Made by a program: the position numbers and the translations under genes. Shown piece by piece: positions 25,660-36,200 of a stretch of DNA of 64,000 bases. Every line of letters starts with the position of its first letter. Position 1 is the first letter of the stretch. A model generated the notes under the pieces. That model did not search any database. It was not told the DNA's origin and was given only the letters and a program-made list of their open reading frames with translations. The stretch spans positions 372,170 to 436,169 of the forward strand of contig NZ_BNBL01000002.1 of NCBI RefSeq assembly GCF_014655595.1, written 5' to 3'. This DNA comes from Streptomyces griseocarneus (GTDB lineage Bacteria > Actinomycetota > Actinomycetes > Streptomycetales > Streptomycetaceae).

Positions 25660-26871
25660 ATGGACGCGAGCGCCGATTTCGACCCATGGAGTCCCCGGTT
25701 CGTCGCCGACCCGTATCCCGGCTACGCCCGGCTGCGCGCCTCCGGGCGGGTCCACTGGTTCGCCCCCAGCCGGCAGTGGCTGGTGCCGCACCACGCGGAC
25801 GTACGGGCACTGCTGCGCGACCGGCGGCTGGGGCGCACGTACCTCCACCGCTTCACGCACGAGGAGTTCGGCCGGACCCCGCCGCCGGCCGCTCACGAGC
25901 CCTTCCACGTCCTCAACGGCAACGGCCTGCTCGACCTGGAGGCCCCCGACCACACCAGGATCCGGCGCCTGGTGTCGCAGGCCTTCACCCCGCGCACGGT
26001 CGAGGGGCTCGAGCCGACCGTGCGCCGGCTGGCCCGCGAGCTGGTCGACGACCTGCTCGCGGAAGGCGGCGGCGATCTGATCGCCACGGTGGCCGAGCCG
26101 CTGCCGGTGGCCGTCATCGCCGAGATGCTCGGCATCCCCGCGGCGGACCGGGCCCTGCTGCGGCCCTGGTCGGCGGACATCTGCGGGATGTACGAGCTGA
26201 ATCCGGACGAGGAGACGGCGGGCCGCGCGGTCCGGGCGTCCCTGGAGTTCTCCGCCTATCTGCGGGAACTGATCGCCGACCGGCGCGCGCGGCCCGCCGA
26301 CGACCTCATCAGCGCGCTCATCGCCGCGCACGACGCCGGGGACCGGCTCACCGAGCAGGAAATGGTCTCCACCTGCGTCCTGCTCCTCAACGCCGGCCAC
26401 GAGGCCAGCGTCAACACCGCCGGCAACGGCTGGTGGGCCCTCTTCCGTCACCCCGGACAGCTCGCCGCCCTCCGCGCCGACCACGGGCTGCTGCCCACGG
26501 CGATCGAGGAACTGATCCGCTACGACACGCCGTTGCAGCTCTTCGAGCGCTGGGTGCTCGACGACATCGAGATCGGCGGCACCGTCATCCCGCGCGGCAG
26601 CGAGGTCGCCCTCCTCTTCGGCTCGGCCCACCACGACCCGGCCGGCTTCCACGACCCCGGCCGGCTGGACATCACCCGCTCCGACAATCCCCACCTCGGC
26701 TTCGGGGCCGGCATCCACTACTGCCTCGGCGCCCCCCTCGCGCGCCGCGAACTCATCGCGGTGTTCGGCGAACTGCTGCGCCGCGCCCCGGAGATGCGTC
26801 TCGTGGCCGAGCCGGAGTGGAAGCCCGGGTTCGTCATCCGTGGCCTGCGCGAGCTGCTCGTCGCCTGCTGA
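25660..26871 (+). CDS. cytochrome P450
   Basis: The 403-residue soluble bacterial P450 has the I-helix motif LLLNAGHEASVNTAG, the K-helix ExxR in EELIRYDTP, and the haem loop FGAGIHYCLGAPLARRE with Cys355 as ligand. In the I-helix the Thr usually found after Gly-x-Glu is Ala followed by Ser, so proton delivery may rely on the substrate or Ser. The redox partner and substrate are unknown. It is the first gene right of SLT copy 1 and runs in the same direction as the decarboxylase 151 bp downstream. It could tailor the product of the adjacent lipid-synthase operon, but that is inference. Confidence 0.92.
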   Translation: MDASADFDPWSPRFVADPYPGYARLRASGRVHWFAPSRQWLVPHHADVRALLRDRRLGRTYLHRFTHEEFGRTPPPAAHEPFHVLNGNGLLDLEAPDHTRIRRLVSQAFTPRTVEGLEPTVRRLARELVDDLLAEGGGDLIATVAEPLPVAVIAEMLGIPAADRALLRPWSADICGMYELNPDEETAGRAVRASLEFSAYLRELIADRRARPADDLISALIAAHDAGDRLTEQEMVSTCVLLLNAGHEASVNTAGNGWWALFRHPGQLAALRADHGLLPTAIEELIRYDTPLQLFERWVLDDIEIGGTVIPRGSEVALLFGSAHHDPAGFHDPGRLDITRSDNPHLGFGAGIHYCLGAPLARRELIAVFGELLRRAPEMRLVAEPEWKPGFVIRGLRELLVAC

Positions 26872-27022
26872 CCGGCCGCCGTCCCCTCGAGCGCGTGAGC
26901 GAGTTTCCCCGGGTCCCGCCCCTCCCACGGGTGGTTGTGCCGTCACCGCCCCACCCGCCCGCACCCGACGTGGCGAGACTGAACGCCGGCGGCGTGATGA
27001 TCGCAAGAAATTGGGGGGCGAA

Positions 27023-29365
27023 ATGGCTGGCGGCACCGTTCTGTTCGCGTTGCGGGAGGACCCGCACGCGCCGGACTCCGCGGCGGAGCAGCTGCGCAGG
27101 ATCCGCAAGGCCGTGGAGGACCACGGCCTGGAGGTGCGCTGGGCCCGTACCGAGGCCGACGCGCGGGCGGTGCTGCGCACGGAGGCCGGCCTCGCCGCCG
27201 CGGTGGTGGCCTGGGACCTCGCTCCCGGCGACACCACCAAGGACGAGCCGGCCGGCGCCGCGGTGCTGCGCCAGATCGGCCGGCGCTTCAAGGACCTGCC
27301 CGTGCTGCTCGTCATGGCCGACGGGGCCGACGAGGACCTCGACCACCTCCCGCTGTGGGTGTCCGAGTCCGTGGTCGGCTACATCTGGCCGCTGGAGGAC
27401 ACCCCGGCGTTCATCGCCGGCCGGATCGCCGGCGCGGCGCGCGCCTACCGCGAGACCGTGCTCCCGCCGTTCTTCAAGGCGCTGCGCCACTTCGACGGCG
27501 CCCACGAGTACTCCTGGCACACCCCGGCCCACGCGGGCGGCGTCGCCTTCCTGAAGTCGTCGGTCGGGCGCGCCTTCTTCGACTACTACGGCGAACGGCT
27601 CTTCCGCAGCGACCTGTCCATCTCGGTCGAGGAACTCGGCTCCCTCTTCGAGCACACGGGCCCGATCGGTGACGCCGAGCGCAACGCCGCCCGCGTCTTC
27701 GGCGCCGACCGCACGTACTTCGTCCTCCACGGCAACTCCACCGCCGACCGCATGGTCGGGCACTACTGCGTCTCCCACGACGAGATCGCCCTGGTCGACC
27801 GCAACTGCCACAAGTCCGTGCTGCACGGCCTGATCCTCTCCGGCGCCCGCCCCGTCTACCTCGTGCCCACCCGCAACGGCTACGGACTGGCCGGCCCGCT
27901 GCCCCCGGCCGAGATCGGCGCCGCGGCCGTGCGCGAGCGCGTCGCCGGCAACCCGCTGGCCCGCGCCGCGCGCTCGCCCGGGGCGGAGTACGCGGTGGTC
28001 ACCAACTCCACGTACGACGGGCTGTGTTACGACGCGGTCCAGGTCGCCCGGGAGCTCGCCGCCAGCACGCCGCGCGTGCACTTCGACGAGGCCTGGTTCG
28101 CCTACGCGCGCTTCCACCCCCTCTACGCCCGGCGCTACGGCATGGCGGTGGGCCCCGACACCTTCGACGGGCCGGACCGGCCCACGGTCTTCACCACCCA
28201 GTCCACGCACAAGCTGCTGGCCGCGCTGAGCCAGAGCGCCATGGTGCACGTCAAGTCCTCGCCCCGGGCGCCGGTGGAGCACGACCGGTTCAACGAGGCC
28301 TTCATGATGCACGGCACCACCTCGCCCCTCTATCCCGCGATCGCCTCCCTCGACGTGGCCGCCGGGATGATGGACGGGCCGCAGGGGCACTGGCTCGTCG
28401 ACGAGGCGGTCACCGAGGCCGTCCGCTTCCGCCAGGCCGTCGTCCGCACCGGCCGGCGCGTCGCGGCCGCGGGCGACCGGCCCGCCTGGTTCTTCGGCGT
28501 CTGGCAGCCCGGCACGGTCACCGACCCGGCCACCGGCGAACAGCACGACTTCGCCGACGCCCCCGCCGAGCTGCTGCGCACCCAGCCGTCCTGCTGGCAG
28601 CTCGAGCCGGGCGCCGACTGGCACGGCTTCACCGGCCTCGGCGAGGGCTACGCGATGCTCGACCCGGTCAAGGTGACCCTCACCTGCCCGGGCATCGACG
28701 CCACCGGCCGGTGGGCCGACCACGGCATCCCCGCCCGCATCCTGACCGCCTACCTGGCCACCCGGAACATCATGGTGGAGAAGACCGACAGCTACACCAC
28801 GCTCATCCTCTTCTCCATGGGCATCACCAAGGGCAAGTGGGGAACCCTCCTCGACGCCCTGATGGACTTCAAGGCGCTCCACGACGCCGACACCCCCCTC
28901 GACCGCGTCCTGCCCGCCCTCGTCGCGCAGTACCCGCGGCGCTACGCCGGCACGACGCTGAGCGAGCTGTGCCGGGCCATGCACGACCACCTGCGCCGGG
29001 CCGACCTGGTCACCCTGCTGGACACGGCCTTCCAGGACCTGCCCGAGCCGGTCACCCCGCCCCAGTGGTGCTACCAGCAGCTGATCCGGGAGGGCACCGA
29101 GCGGGTCACGCTCGCGGACGCTCCCGGACGGGTGGCGGCCGCCATGGTCACCGTCACGCCCCCCGGCATCCCCGTCCTCATGCCCGGGGAGTCCACCGGC
29201 ACCCCCGACGGGCCGCTGCTGCGCTACCTCGGCGCCCTGGAGTCCTTCGACCGGGAGTTCCCCGGCTTCCGCAGCGAGACCCACGGCGTCACCGTGGACC
29301 CCGACACCGGCGACTACATGATCGAGTGCGTGCGCGCGGACCGGGTGGCCGGCGCACGGCCCTGA
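27023..29365 (+). CDS. Orn/Lys/Arg decarboxylase, PLP fold type I (large bacterial type)
   Basis: The 780-residue enzyme has the full architecture of inducible Orn/Lys/Arg decarboxylases: an N-terminal CheY-like wing domain (about 1-140, TVLFALREDPHAPDSAAEQL), a linker, the PLP domain with TTQSTHKLLAALSQ (Lys397 as Schiff base), and a C-terminal domain. It would turn a basic amino acid into a polyamine with release of CO2. Sequence alone does not show which amino acid. The ATG at 27023 follows GGGGGGCG. The gene converges on the PfaD-like gene and overlaps its end by 52 bp, leaving no room for a terminator. Confidence 0.9.
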   Translation: MAGGTVLFALREDPHAPDSAAEQLRRIRKAVEDHGLEVRWARTEADARAVLRTEAGLAAAVVAWDLAPGDTTKDEPAGAAVLRQIGRRFKDLPVLLVMADGADEDLDHLPLWVSESVVGYIWPLEDTPAFIAGRIAGAARAYRETVLPPFFKALRHFDGAHEYSWHTPAHAGGVAFLKSSVGRAFFDYYGERLFRSDLSISVEELGSLFEHTGPIGDAERNAARVFGADRTYFVLHGNSTADRMVGHYCVSHDEIALVDRNCHKSVLHGLILSGARPVYLVPTRNGYGLAGPLPPAEIGAAAVRERVAGNPLARAARSPGAEYAVVTNSTYDGLCYDAVQVARELAASTPRVHFDEAWFAYARFHPLYARRYGMAVGPDTFDGPDRPTVFTTQSTHKLLAALSQSAMVHVKSSPRAPVEHDRFNEAFMMHGTTSPLYPAIASLDVAAGMMDGPQGHWLVDEAVTEAVRFRQAVVRTGRRVAAAGDRPAWFFGVWQPGTVTDPATGEQHDFADAPAELLRTQPSCWQLEPGADWHGFTGLGEGYAMLDPVKVTLTCPGIDATGRWADHGIPARILTAYLATRNIMVEKTDSYTTLILFSMGITKGKWGTLLDALMDFKALHDADTPLDRVLPALVAQYPRRYAGTTLSELCRAMHDHLRRADLVTLLDTAFQDLPEPVTPPQWCYQQLIREGTERVTLADAPGRVAAAMVTVTPPGIPVLMPGESTGTPDGPLLRYLGALESFDREFPGFRSETHGVTVDPDTGDYMIECVRADRVAGARP

Positions 29366-30933
29366 GCGGGGCGCGGCGCGGGGCCGGGTGCGCCGGGCAG
29401 GCGGTACTCGGCCCACGCCGCGGGAATGCGTACGCCGCACGCGCGCAGCTGGTCCAGGCGCGTGTGGAACGCGGCGCCCCGCAGCAGGTGCCCGGCGACG
29501 TCGGCCACGTGCCGGCCCCCGGGGGCGGCGAGGGCGCTGCCGCGCGCCCAGTCGTTGAACGCGCCCATCGCCGGGCCGCACCACACCTGCCAGTCCTCGG
29601 CGTGTCCGTCGGCCCCCGAGGTCGCCCAGCGCGAGGCCATCGCCAGGTACCAGCGGAACACCAGGGCCATGCGGTACTTGGCGTCCCGCGCGGCGCGCGG
29701 CAGCCGGGACGGATGACGGGCCCGGAGGTAGCCGGCCGCCTCCTCCCACGCCTGCGGCAGGGACCGGCCGAAGTACCGCTCGAGGCGGCGCCGTTCCTCC
29801 GGCGGCAGGTCGTCCAGCCCGTCGTGGTCGACGTAGAGCCGGTACAGGCGCGCCGCGCGGCCGGGGAAGAGGGTGCCACGGCCCAGGACCTGCACGGTGC
29901 CGCCCTGCTCGAACATGTCGGCGGCCGGTGCCATGACGCAGTCCGACAGCAGGGCCTCCGCCAGCAGTCGCTTGACGGCCGCTGAGGTGCCGGCTTCGAC
30001 GGTGGCCTGGTTCACCGATCCGGTGACGACGTAGTCCGCCCCGAGGCAGAAGGCCGCGACCACCGCGCGCGGGGTGCCGATGCCGCCGGCGGCTCCGATC
30101 CGTACGGGTTCGCCTCCGGGGAGCGGGGGAGGGGTCCGGTCGCGCAATCCCACGACGGCCGGGAGCAGTACGGTCAGCGGGCGGCGGTCGGTGTGGCCGC
30201 CGGAGTCGGCCTCCACGGTGATGTCGTCGGCCATCGGCACCGCGCGGGCGAGCGCCGCCTGCTCGGCGGAGACGTCCCCGCGCGCCAGCAGCTCGGCCAC
30301 CAGCGCCTCGGGCGCGGGCCGCAGGAACATCTCCGCCGTCTCCGGACGGGACACCTTGGCGATCAGCCGGTGCTCCGCCCGCATGCCCGTGGCGGGGTCG
30401 GCCCGCAGCCCCGTCACGCGGTAGCGCACCACCTCCGGGGTGAGCCGGACGAACGCGGAGGCCTCGACGCAGCGCACCCGGTGCCGCAGGCACAGGTCGA
30501 CGCAGAAGCGTTCGGCGTGCGGCGCCATGGGGCTGTGGATCAGGTTGCAGGCGTACGGCATGCCGCGCCGGCCCAGCTCGCGCTCCAGCCGCCCGAGCGC
30601 GGAGTCCAGGCGCGGCTCGGACAGTCCGGCGGCCCCGAACGCCGCGAGGCACCCGGCGTCCGACAGCGCGCCCACGAGCTCCTCGGAGGCGATGCCCGCG
30701 GCCATGGCCCCGGCCATGTAGGGGAAGCGCACGCCGTGCCGCCGCGCGAAGGCCGCCGACCCGAGCCGGTGCGGCGGCAGCGGGCCGGCGGCGGCCAGCA
30801 GGGCGACGCCGGAGCCCGGCGCGGGACAGTCGTGCGTCACCCCGCCCCGGCCGCCGGACCGGACGACGTAACAGGGCAGGTCCGTCGCGGACAGCACGGC
30901 GTACACACCGTCCGGGTCGTGGTGGACGGTCAC
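29314..30933 (-). CDS. pfaD: PfaD-family trans-acting enoyl reductase
   Basis: PfaD proteins are FMN-dependent TIM-barrel enoyl reductases that work in trans with PUFA synthases and some polyketide synthases. The 539-residue protein from GTG 30933 shows the family signatures PYMAGAMAAGIASEELVGAL, YACNLIHSPMAPHAE, PVRIGAAGGIGTPRAVVAAFCLGADYVVTGSVNQ and the C-terminal KYRMALVFRWYLAMASRWATSG. GAGG lies upstream of GTG and the start overlaps the dehydratase stop by 4 bp (GTGA), so translation is coupled. Its 3-prime end overlaps the decarboxylase gene by 52 bp on the other strand. It is the last gene of the operon. Confidence 0.9.
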   Translation of the reverse strand: MTVHHDPDGVYAVLSATDLPCYVVRSGGRGGVTHDCPAPGSGVALLAAAGPLPPHRLGSAAFARRHGVRFPYMAGAMAAGIASEELVGALSDAGCLAAFGAAGLSEPRLDSALGRLERELGRRGMPYACNLIHSPMAPHAERFCVDLCLRHRVRCVEASAFVRLTPEVVRYRVTGLRADPATGMRAEHRLIAKVSRPETAEMFLRPAPEALVAELLARGDVSAEQAALARAVPMADDITVEADSGGHTDRRPLTVLLPAVVGLRDRTPPPLPGGEPVRIGAAGGIGTPRAVVAAFCLGADYVVTGSVNQATVEAGTSAAVKRLLAEALLSDCVMAPAADMFEQGGTVQVLGRGTLFPGRAARLYRLYVDHDGLDDLPPEERRRLERYFGRSLPQAWEEAAGYLRARHPSRLPRAARDAKYRMALVFRWYLAMASRWATSGADGHAEDWQVWCGPAMGAFNDWARGSALAAPGGRHVADVAGHLLRGAAFHTRLDQLRACGVRIPAAWAEYRLPGAPGPAPRPAQGRAPATRSARTHSIM

Positions 30934-33200
30934 CGGACGTCCTCCCGCGACACGGCGGCACCGGGCCGCGGCCGGGCGGTCAGGGCGAGGTTGTCCACCC
31001 GGTGGATCCGCAGGCCGTCGCGCCAGACGCTGCCGTCGGCGAGGAGCAGCACGCCGTCGCCGTCCGCGCGCACCTCGCGGATGTGCACCTCGCCGCGCAT
31101 CCGCCGGTGGTGACGGAGGATCTGCCCGCGGTAGACCCAGCGCGTCTCCTCGCCGACGGCGGGCGCGAAGGACGGGTTCGCCAGGTGGCCGACGACGCCG
31201 GTGTACAGCGCGAAGGCCCGCACCGCCTGGCCGAGCATGTGCACCCCCACGGAGCCTGGCAGCACCGGGTCGTACGCGAAGTGCTGGTCGAAGAACCAGT
31301 CGTCGGGGTCGACGGGCTGCTCGCACAGGACGTAGCCGGCGCCGTGCGCGCCGCCGCCGGGGACGATCAGCGCCTTCGCCGGCGCGGCCAGCCGGCCCCG
31401 GCCGAGGCGGGCGTCGGCGCGGAGGTCCGGGCGCAGCGCTCCGGTGATCCGCCGGTCCTCCGCCCACGGGGGGACCTCCCGGCCGTCGTCCAGGCCCTGC
31501 TGGAGGTCGAGCACCTCGGCGGTGAGGTAGCCGTGTGCGGCCTCTCCGGCGTAGAAGGCCCGGCCGCCGGTGCTCAGTTCGAAGGAGCAGTGGTGGATGA
31601 CGGCCCCGGGCAGGGCGGCGGAGGACAGCAGGACGCAATCCTGGACGACCGTCGAGGAGCGGGGGTCGACGGCCCGCAGCAGCCGGGCCCGGCCCTCGAG
31701 GTTGCGGCACACGAAGGGCCGGTCGGGGTAACGCGCCGCCACGCCGTCGCATTGGGTGAACACGCCCAGGCACTGCAGGGACGTCTCCATGAGCGCGAGG
31801 TGCGGCAGGGCGTCGCCGTCCCCGGCCTCCCGGCAGTACCAGGGGTCGGCGGGCACGTCGTACTCGGTGACCAGCCGGCTCCCGGCGCCGCCGGGCCCCG
31901 GCCCTTCGTGGAAGCTGACGGCCCGGTCGACCGCGCGCAGTCCGGCGCGCGGCAGCCGGGGCCGCACCGGCGTGGTGACCGGCTGCCCGGTGGTGTCGGC
32001 GTACGGCGGGTACGGGCTCTCGGCGGAGCGGGCGGCGTGCAGTTCGTGGAAGAACGCCCGGGCGCCGTCCGACGTCTTGCGACAGGTGGGCCGGCCGGGG
32101 TGGGGGAGGAGCGGGGGGCCGGGCCGTTCCCGCACCGAGACGCCGAGCCCGCGCAGCCGGGCGACGGGGCGGCCGCCGGACGTGACGCGGCAGTCGGCGG
32201 TCACGTACGGGCCGGGTAGCAGGCCCAGGCCGGTCACCTCGACCGCGAGCCGCAGGGGCGCGTCGTCGCCGGGCCGGGATCCGGGAGGCGACGGCAGCCG
32301 GACGTGGGTGGCGGTGTCCGGCAGCGGGACCACGCGGGCGCCCGGCAGGCACAGGTGCAGTCCCAGGTGGAAGGCGTGGACTCGGAGCGCCTCGGTGGCC
32401 GCCGCCACCCACCACGGCCACCGGGGTGCGTCGTCGCCTTCCGGGAACGGGGCGCGGAAGACGGCGGTCAGCAGACCGAGGCCGTAGCGGCCGCCGCGCG
32501 GGTCGACGGCGGTGATCTCGTCCAGCAGCGGGGCGGGCCAGGGCGCCGGCAGCTCGTCGGGCCCCAGCCCGTCCTGGTCGTGGGCGGGGCCGAACACCCC
32601 GGCGAAGTCCCCGGCGGCCAGGGCCTCGAGGGCGGCGCGCGACAGCCGGCGGACGGCCGAGGATGCCGGCGGACGGAACTCGCCGGGGAAGCGGGGCACA
32701 GGAGGGTCCTGGGGGTCCTCGCCGGGCGCCGGGCGGAGCCGGAGGACGAGCCGGTCGCCGGCGTGCACGCCGCACCCGGATCCGTCCTCGGGCCGTACGC
32801 GCAGGCCGGCCGGGTCCGCGGGCGGCGCGTCGTACCAGGTGAGGGTGAACGCGTCCGGCGGCGGGCCCGCCGCGGCAGCGATCCGCAGCACCGCCGTCAC
32901 CTCGTCCTGGCGCGACGGGTTCCCGGGTACGGCGGCGACCGGCGCAGGGGCGGCGGAGGGGGTGGTCATGGTGCCGGGCGCCATGAGCCCCACGCGCCAG
33001 GCGTCGACGGCGCGATGGGCCTCCAGCACGGCGGTGTGGGCGCGCTGCAGCCGCGTCGTCATCCGCCGCACCACGGACTCGGCGCCGTCGTCGGCTCCGG
33101 CGTCGTCCGTGGGCGGGGCCGGCGCCGGAGCCCTGGTGTCCGGGGCCGGTGCCGGGCACAGCCGGTCCAGCGGGACGCCCTCGAAGCCCAGTTCGCTCAT
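30930..33200 (-). CDS. tandem-hotdog (FabA-like) dehydratase, PfaC-like but without KS-CLF
   Basis: In PUFA synthases PfaC carries KS-CLF-DH-DH. This 756-residue protein begins instead with about 130 residues of Pro/Ala-rich sequence and goes straight into two FabA-like double-hotdog regions. The first (about 150-540) has ALAAGDFAGVFGP, LLDEITAVDPRGGRYG, EYDVPADPWYCR and LALMETSLQCLGVF, matching the PfaC dehydratase. The second (about 560-756) has the FabA active-site style WFFDQHFAYDPVLPGSVGVHML. The predicted role is dehydration and perhaps isomerisation of beta-hydroxyacyl chains on the PKS ACP. The ATG (33200) overlaps the PKS stop by 4 bp. Confidence 0.82.
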   Translation of the reverse strand: MSELGFEGVPLDRLCPAPAPDTRAPAPAPPTDDAGADDGAESVVRRMTTRLQRAHTAVLEAHRAVDAWRVGLMAPGTMTTPSAAPAPVAAVPGNPSRQDEVTAVLRIAAAAGPPPDAFTLTWYDAPPADPAGLRVRPEDGSGCGVHAGDRLVLRLRPAPGEDPQDPPVPRFPGEFRPPASSAVRRLSRAALEALAAGDFAGVFGPAHDQDGLGPDELPAPWPAPLLDEITAVDPRGGRYGLGLLTAVFRAPFPEGDDAPRWPWWVAAATEALRVHAFHLGLHLCLPGARVVPLPDTATHVRLPSPPGSRPGDDAPLRLAVEVTGLGLLPGPYVTADCRVTSGGRPVARLRGLGVSVRERPGPPLLPHPGRPTCRKTSDGARAFFHELHAARSAESPYPPYADTTGQPVTTPVRPRLPRAGLRAVDRAVSFHEGPGPGGAGSRLVTEYDVPADPWYCREAGDGDALPHLALMETSLQCLGVFTQCDGVAARYPDRPFVCRNLEGRARLLRAVDPRSSTVVQDCVLLSSAALPGAVIHHCSFELSTGGRAFYAGEAAHGYLTAEVLDLQQGLDDGREVPPWAEDRRITGALRPDLRADARLGRGRLAAPAKALIVPGGGAHGAGYVLCEQPVDPDDWFFDQHFAYDPVLPGSVGVHMLGQAVRAFALYTGVVGHLANPSFAPAVGEETRWVYRGQILRHHRRMRGEVHIREVRADGDGVLLLADGSVWRDGLRIHRVDNLALTARPRPGAAVSREDVR

Positions 33201-36200
33201 GTTCCTCCTCCGTCCCCGAGGGCCCGGCGCGGTGCGGTCAGCCGGGCGACCAGCCGCTCCTCGGCGAACGGGAGCATGGTCAGCCCCGTCCACCGCTGCA
33301 GGACCCGGCCGTCCAGGGCGCACGCGGTGACGGTGCAGCGCATCTCGAGCACGGAGTGGGAATCGAGCCGGGCCGTGATGACGAACGGCTCCCCGGGCAG
33401 CGGGGCGAACAGCTCGATCCGGTCGGCGCTCGCGGGGAAGCACAGCCGGCCGTGGCACGCGCGCGCCAGCAGGGCGGCGGCCTGGAGCAGCACGTCGGCC
33501 CGGCACGGCCCGTACGACCGTCCCGCGTACGCGCCGTGGGCCAGTTCCGTCTCCGGCAGGCTCGCGCCGATCACCAGGTGGTCGCCGGAGTCGTCCAGGA
33601 CGTTGCGCATTCCCCTCAGCGTCGGGCCGTGGAAGAGGAGTCCCTCGGCGTAGGCTGGGTGCGGATCGTCCGTGACCGTGTACGGCGGCAGTTCCACGCG
33701 GGGTGCCACGGGCGGCCGCTCGGCCCAGCGGTACACGCCCTCGTAGTACACCTGGGTCTCCCGGCCGTCGTCGAGCGCGCGCACGGTGACGGCGACCTCG
33801 GCGGACGCCCGCTCCCGCGACGGCACCAGACGGGCCGTCAAATCCCGGGGATGGGAGCCGTCGAGGTAGAGGCCGCGCCGGATGCGGAAGTCACGGCACT
33901 CGACCACTGTCCGCCCCTCGCCCTGGGCGCGCTCGACGATGTGCAGGCCCAGGCCGACGGCCGCCGTCATGGGCAGCAGCGGGGCGCCCGCCCAGCGGTG
34001 GTCGAGCAGGACCGGCTCCCGCTCGAGCGCGGCCAGGGACCGCCGCACGGTCGTGCCGCGCGCGGGCAGGTCGGTGGTCAGCCGGTAGGGGGCGCGCGTC
34101 GGGCCGATGACGACGACTCCGCCGTCGCCCGCGCCCGGGCGCATCCGGTCGACGAAGTACGCGCAGCCGACGTCGCGCGCCAGGACCGGGACGCCCTGCT
34201 GGACGAAGATCTCCCGCATCGGGGCGGCCATGCCGCCCTCCCACGGGCCCCACACCAGGGGCACCACCCGGCAGGCGGGACGAGCGGCCTTGAACGCGCA
34301 CGCGAACCGGTTCAGCGCCTCGTTGGCCAGCGCGTAGTCCGCCTGCCGCACATTGCCCCAGAAGCCCGACACGGACGTGAACAGCACCAGATGCCGCAGC
34401 CGTTCCTGATCCAGGCAGCCGAGCACGTTGCTCAGGCCGGACACCTTCGTGCCGATCACCTCGGCGACCGACTCCGGCCGCAGGCCCGCGAGCGGGGTGT
34501 CGCCGAGGACCGCCGCCGCGTGCACCACGCCGGTGACGCGCTCCGCGTACGGCCGCAGGACCCGGGCCAGCGCGTCGGCGTCGCGCACGTCCGCCGCGAG
34601 ATAGCGCGCCTCGACGCCGCGCGAGCGCAGCTCCTCGAGGGTGGCGCGGATCCGGCGCCCCCGCAGCACCTCCCGCACGCGCCGGTCGGCGTCGGCGCGT
34701 TGCGGCGGTGCGTCGGGATCCTCGCCGGCGGCGCGCAGCCGGCCGGCGAGCGCGCCGCGCAGCGCGTCGGCGCCCTCGAGCCCGGCGGCCCACTCCGGCT
34801 CGTCGGCGAGTTCGGTCCGGCCCAGCAGCAGGTACCCGCAGCGCTGCTCGGCGGCCAGCGCGCTCACGCACCAGGCGGTGATGCCGGACGCCCCGCCGGT
34901 CACCAACAGCAGGTCGTCCGGGCCCAGTTCGTGCGCTTCCGGTGTCTCTGGCGTTCCCTGTGTTTCCGGCGGGGAGGGAATCATCGGCCCGGGGGTGTCG
35001 GCCAGGGAGGGCGTGCGGCGCGTCTCCCCGTCCCGGCCGACCTCGCGGACGTCGGTGGCGGCATCCTCGATCTCCGTCACGAACGCCTCGGCCACGGCGG
35101 CGGCGGACATCCCCGGGGCGAAGTCCAGGGCGCGGCAGAAGACGGGTGCGGCCTCCAGCGCCATCGTCTTGACGAGGCCGCCGAGCCCTCCGGCCAGGGC
35201 CGCGACCGGATTGCCGCCGGCGCCGGCATAGCCCAGGCAGCCGTCCAGCCGGGTGACGGTCACGAAGCCCGCACGGCTGCCCGACGCCGCGGCCTCCTCC
35301 AGCGGGGACGCGAGGTGCTTTGCGACGAGAACGGCGTGCTGAAGACGGGTGACCAGATGACCGGCGCTCGCGTCCTCGTCCCGGCTCACCGGCACCACGC
35401 ACAGGTCGACGCGCCCGGCCGCCGCCAGGATCTCGCCGAGGCGGCCGGTCAGGGCCGTCTCGGTCCAGTCCGCCAGCGACCATGACGTGTCGTCGTCCGG
35501 CGGCGGGGCGCCGTCCCCGCGCACGCCGGGCAGGGACAGGCGGCACACCCGCCAGCCGCGCGTCCGCAGCGCGCCCTCCAGCACCTCGCCCAGCCCGCCG
35601 CCGTCGTCCAGCACCAGCGCGCACCGCTGTCCGGGCCAGGCATCGGGGCGGACGTCCACGGCGGGCAGCGTGCGCGGCACGGCGAAGGCGCGCCCGAGGG
35701 GTACGTCGTCGGAGCGCCGGAGCCCACGACCGGAACCGGTCAGGATGCCCTCCAGCATCTCGGCGAGGTCGCGCACGGTACGGGCCTCGCTGAAGCCGAA
35801 GAGATCCTCCCGGGAGATGGTGGGGTACCTGCGCCAGATCTCCGCGCCGATCTCGACCTGCTTGAGCGAGTCGATGCCCAGGTCCTCCAGGATGTACATG
35901 TCCGGCTCGATCATGTCGACGTCGTAGCCGGTCTTCTCGGCGACCACTTGACGGAAGAGCTGTTCCAGCGCCTCCCGGTCCACCTCCGTGGGAGCCGTTT
36001 CGGGGCCGGGGCCGGGGGCGGGGCGGGGTCCGCCGTCGGGGGGCGTCTCCCCGCGGTGGGCGGCGAGCAGTTCGGCCAGGGCGGAGGGGCGGCCGGGAGC
36101 ATCCGCGTCCTCGGGGTCCGGTGCGTGCGGCGGTTCCCGTACGAGGCCCGGCGGCGGCCCGCCCGGCCGCCCCCGAACGGGCGCCGGCGGCACGGCGGCG

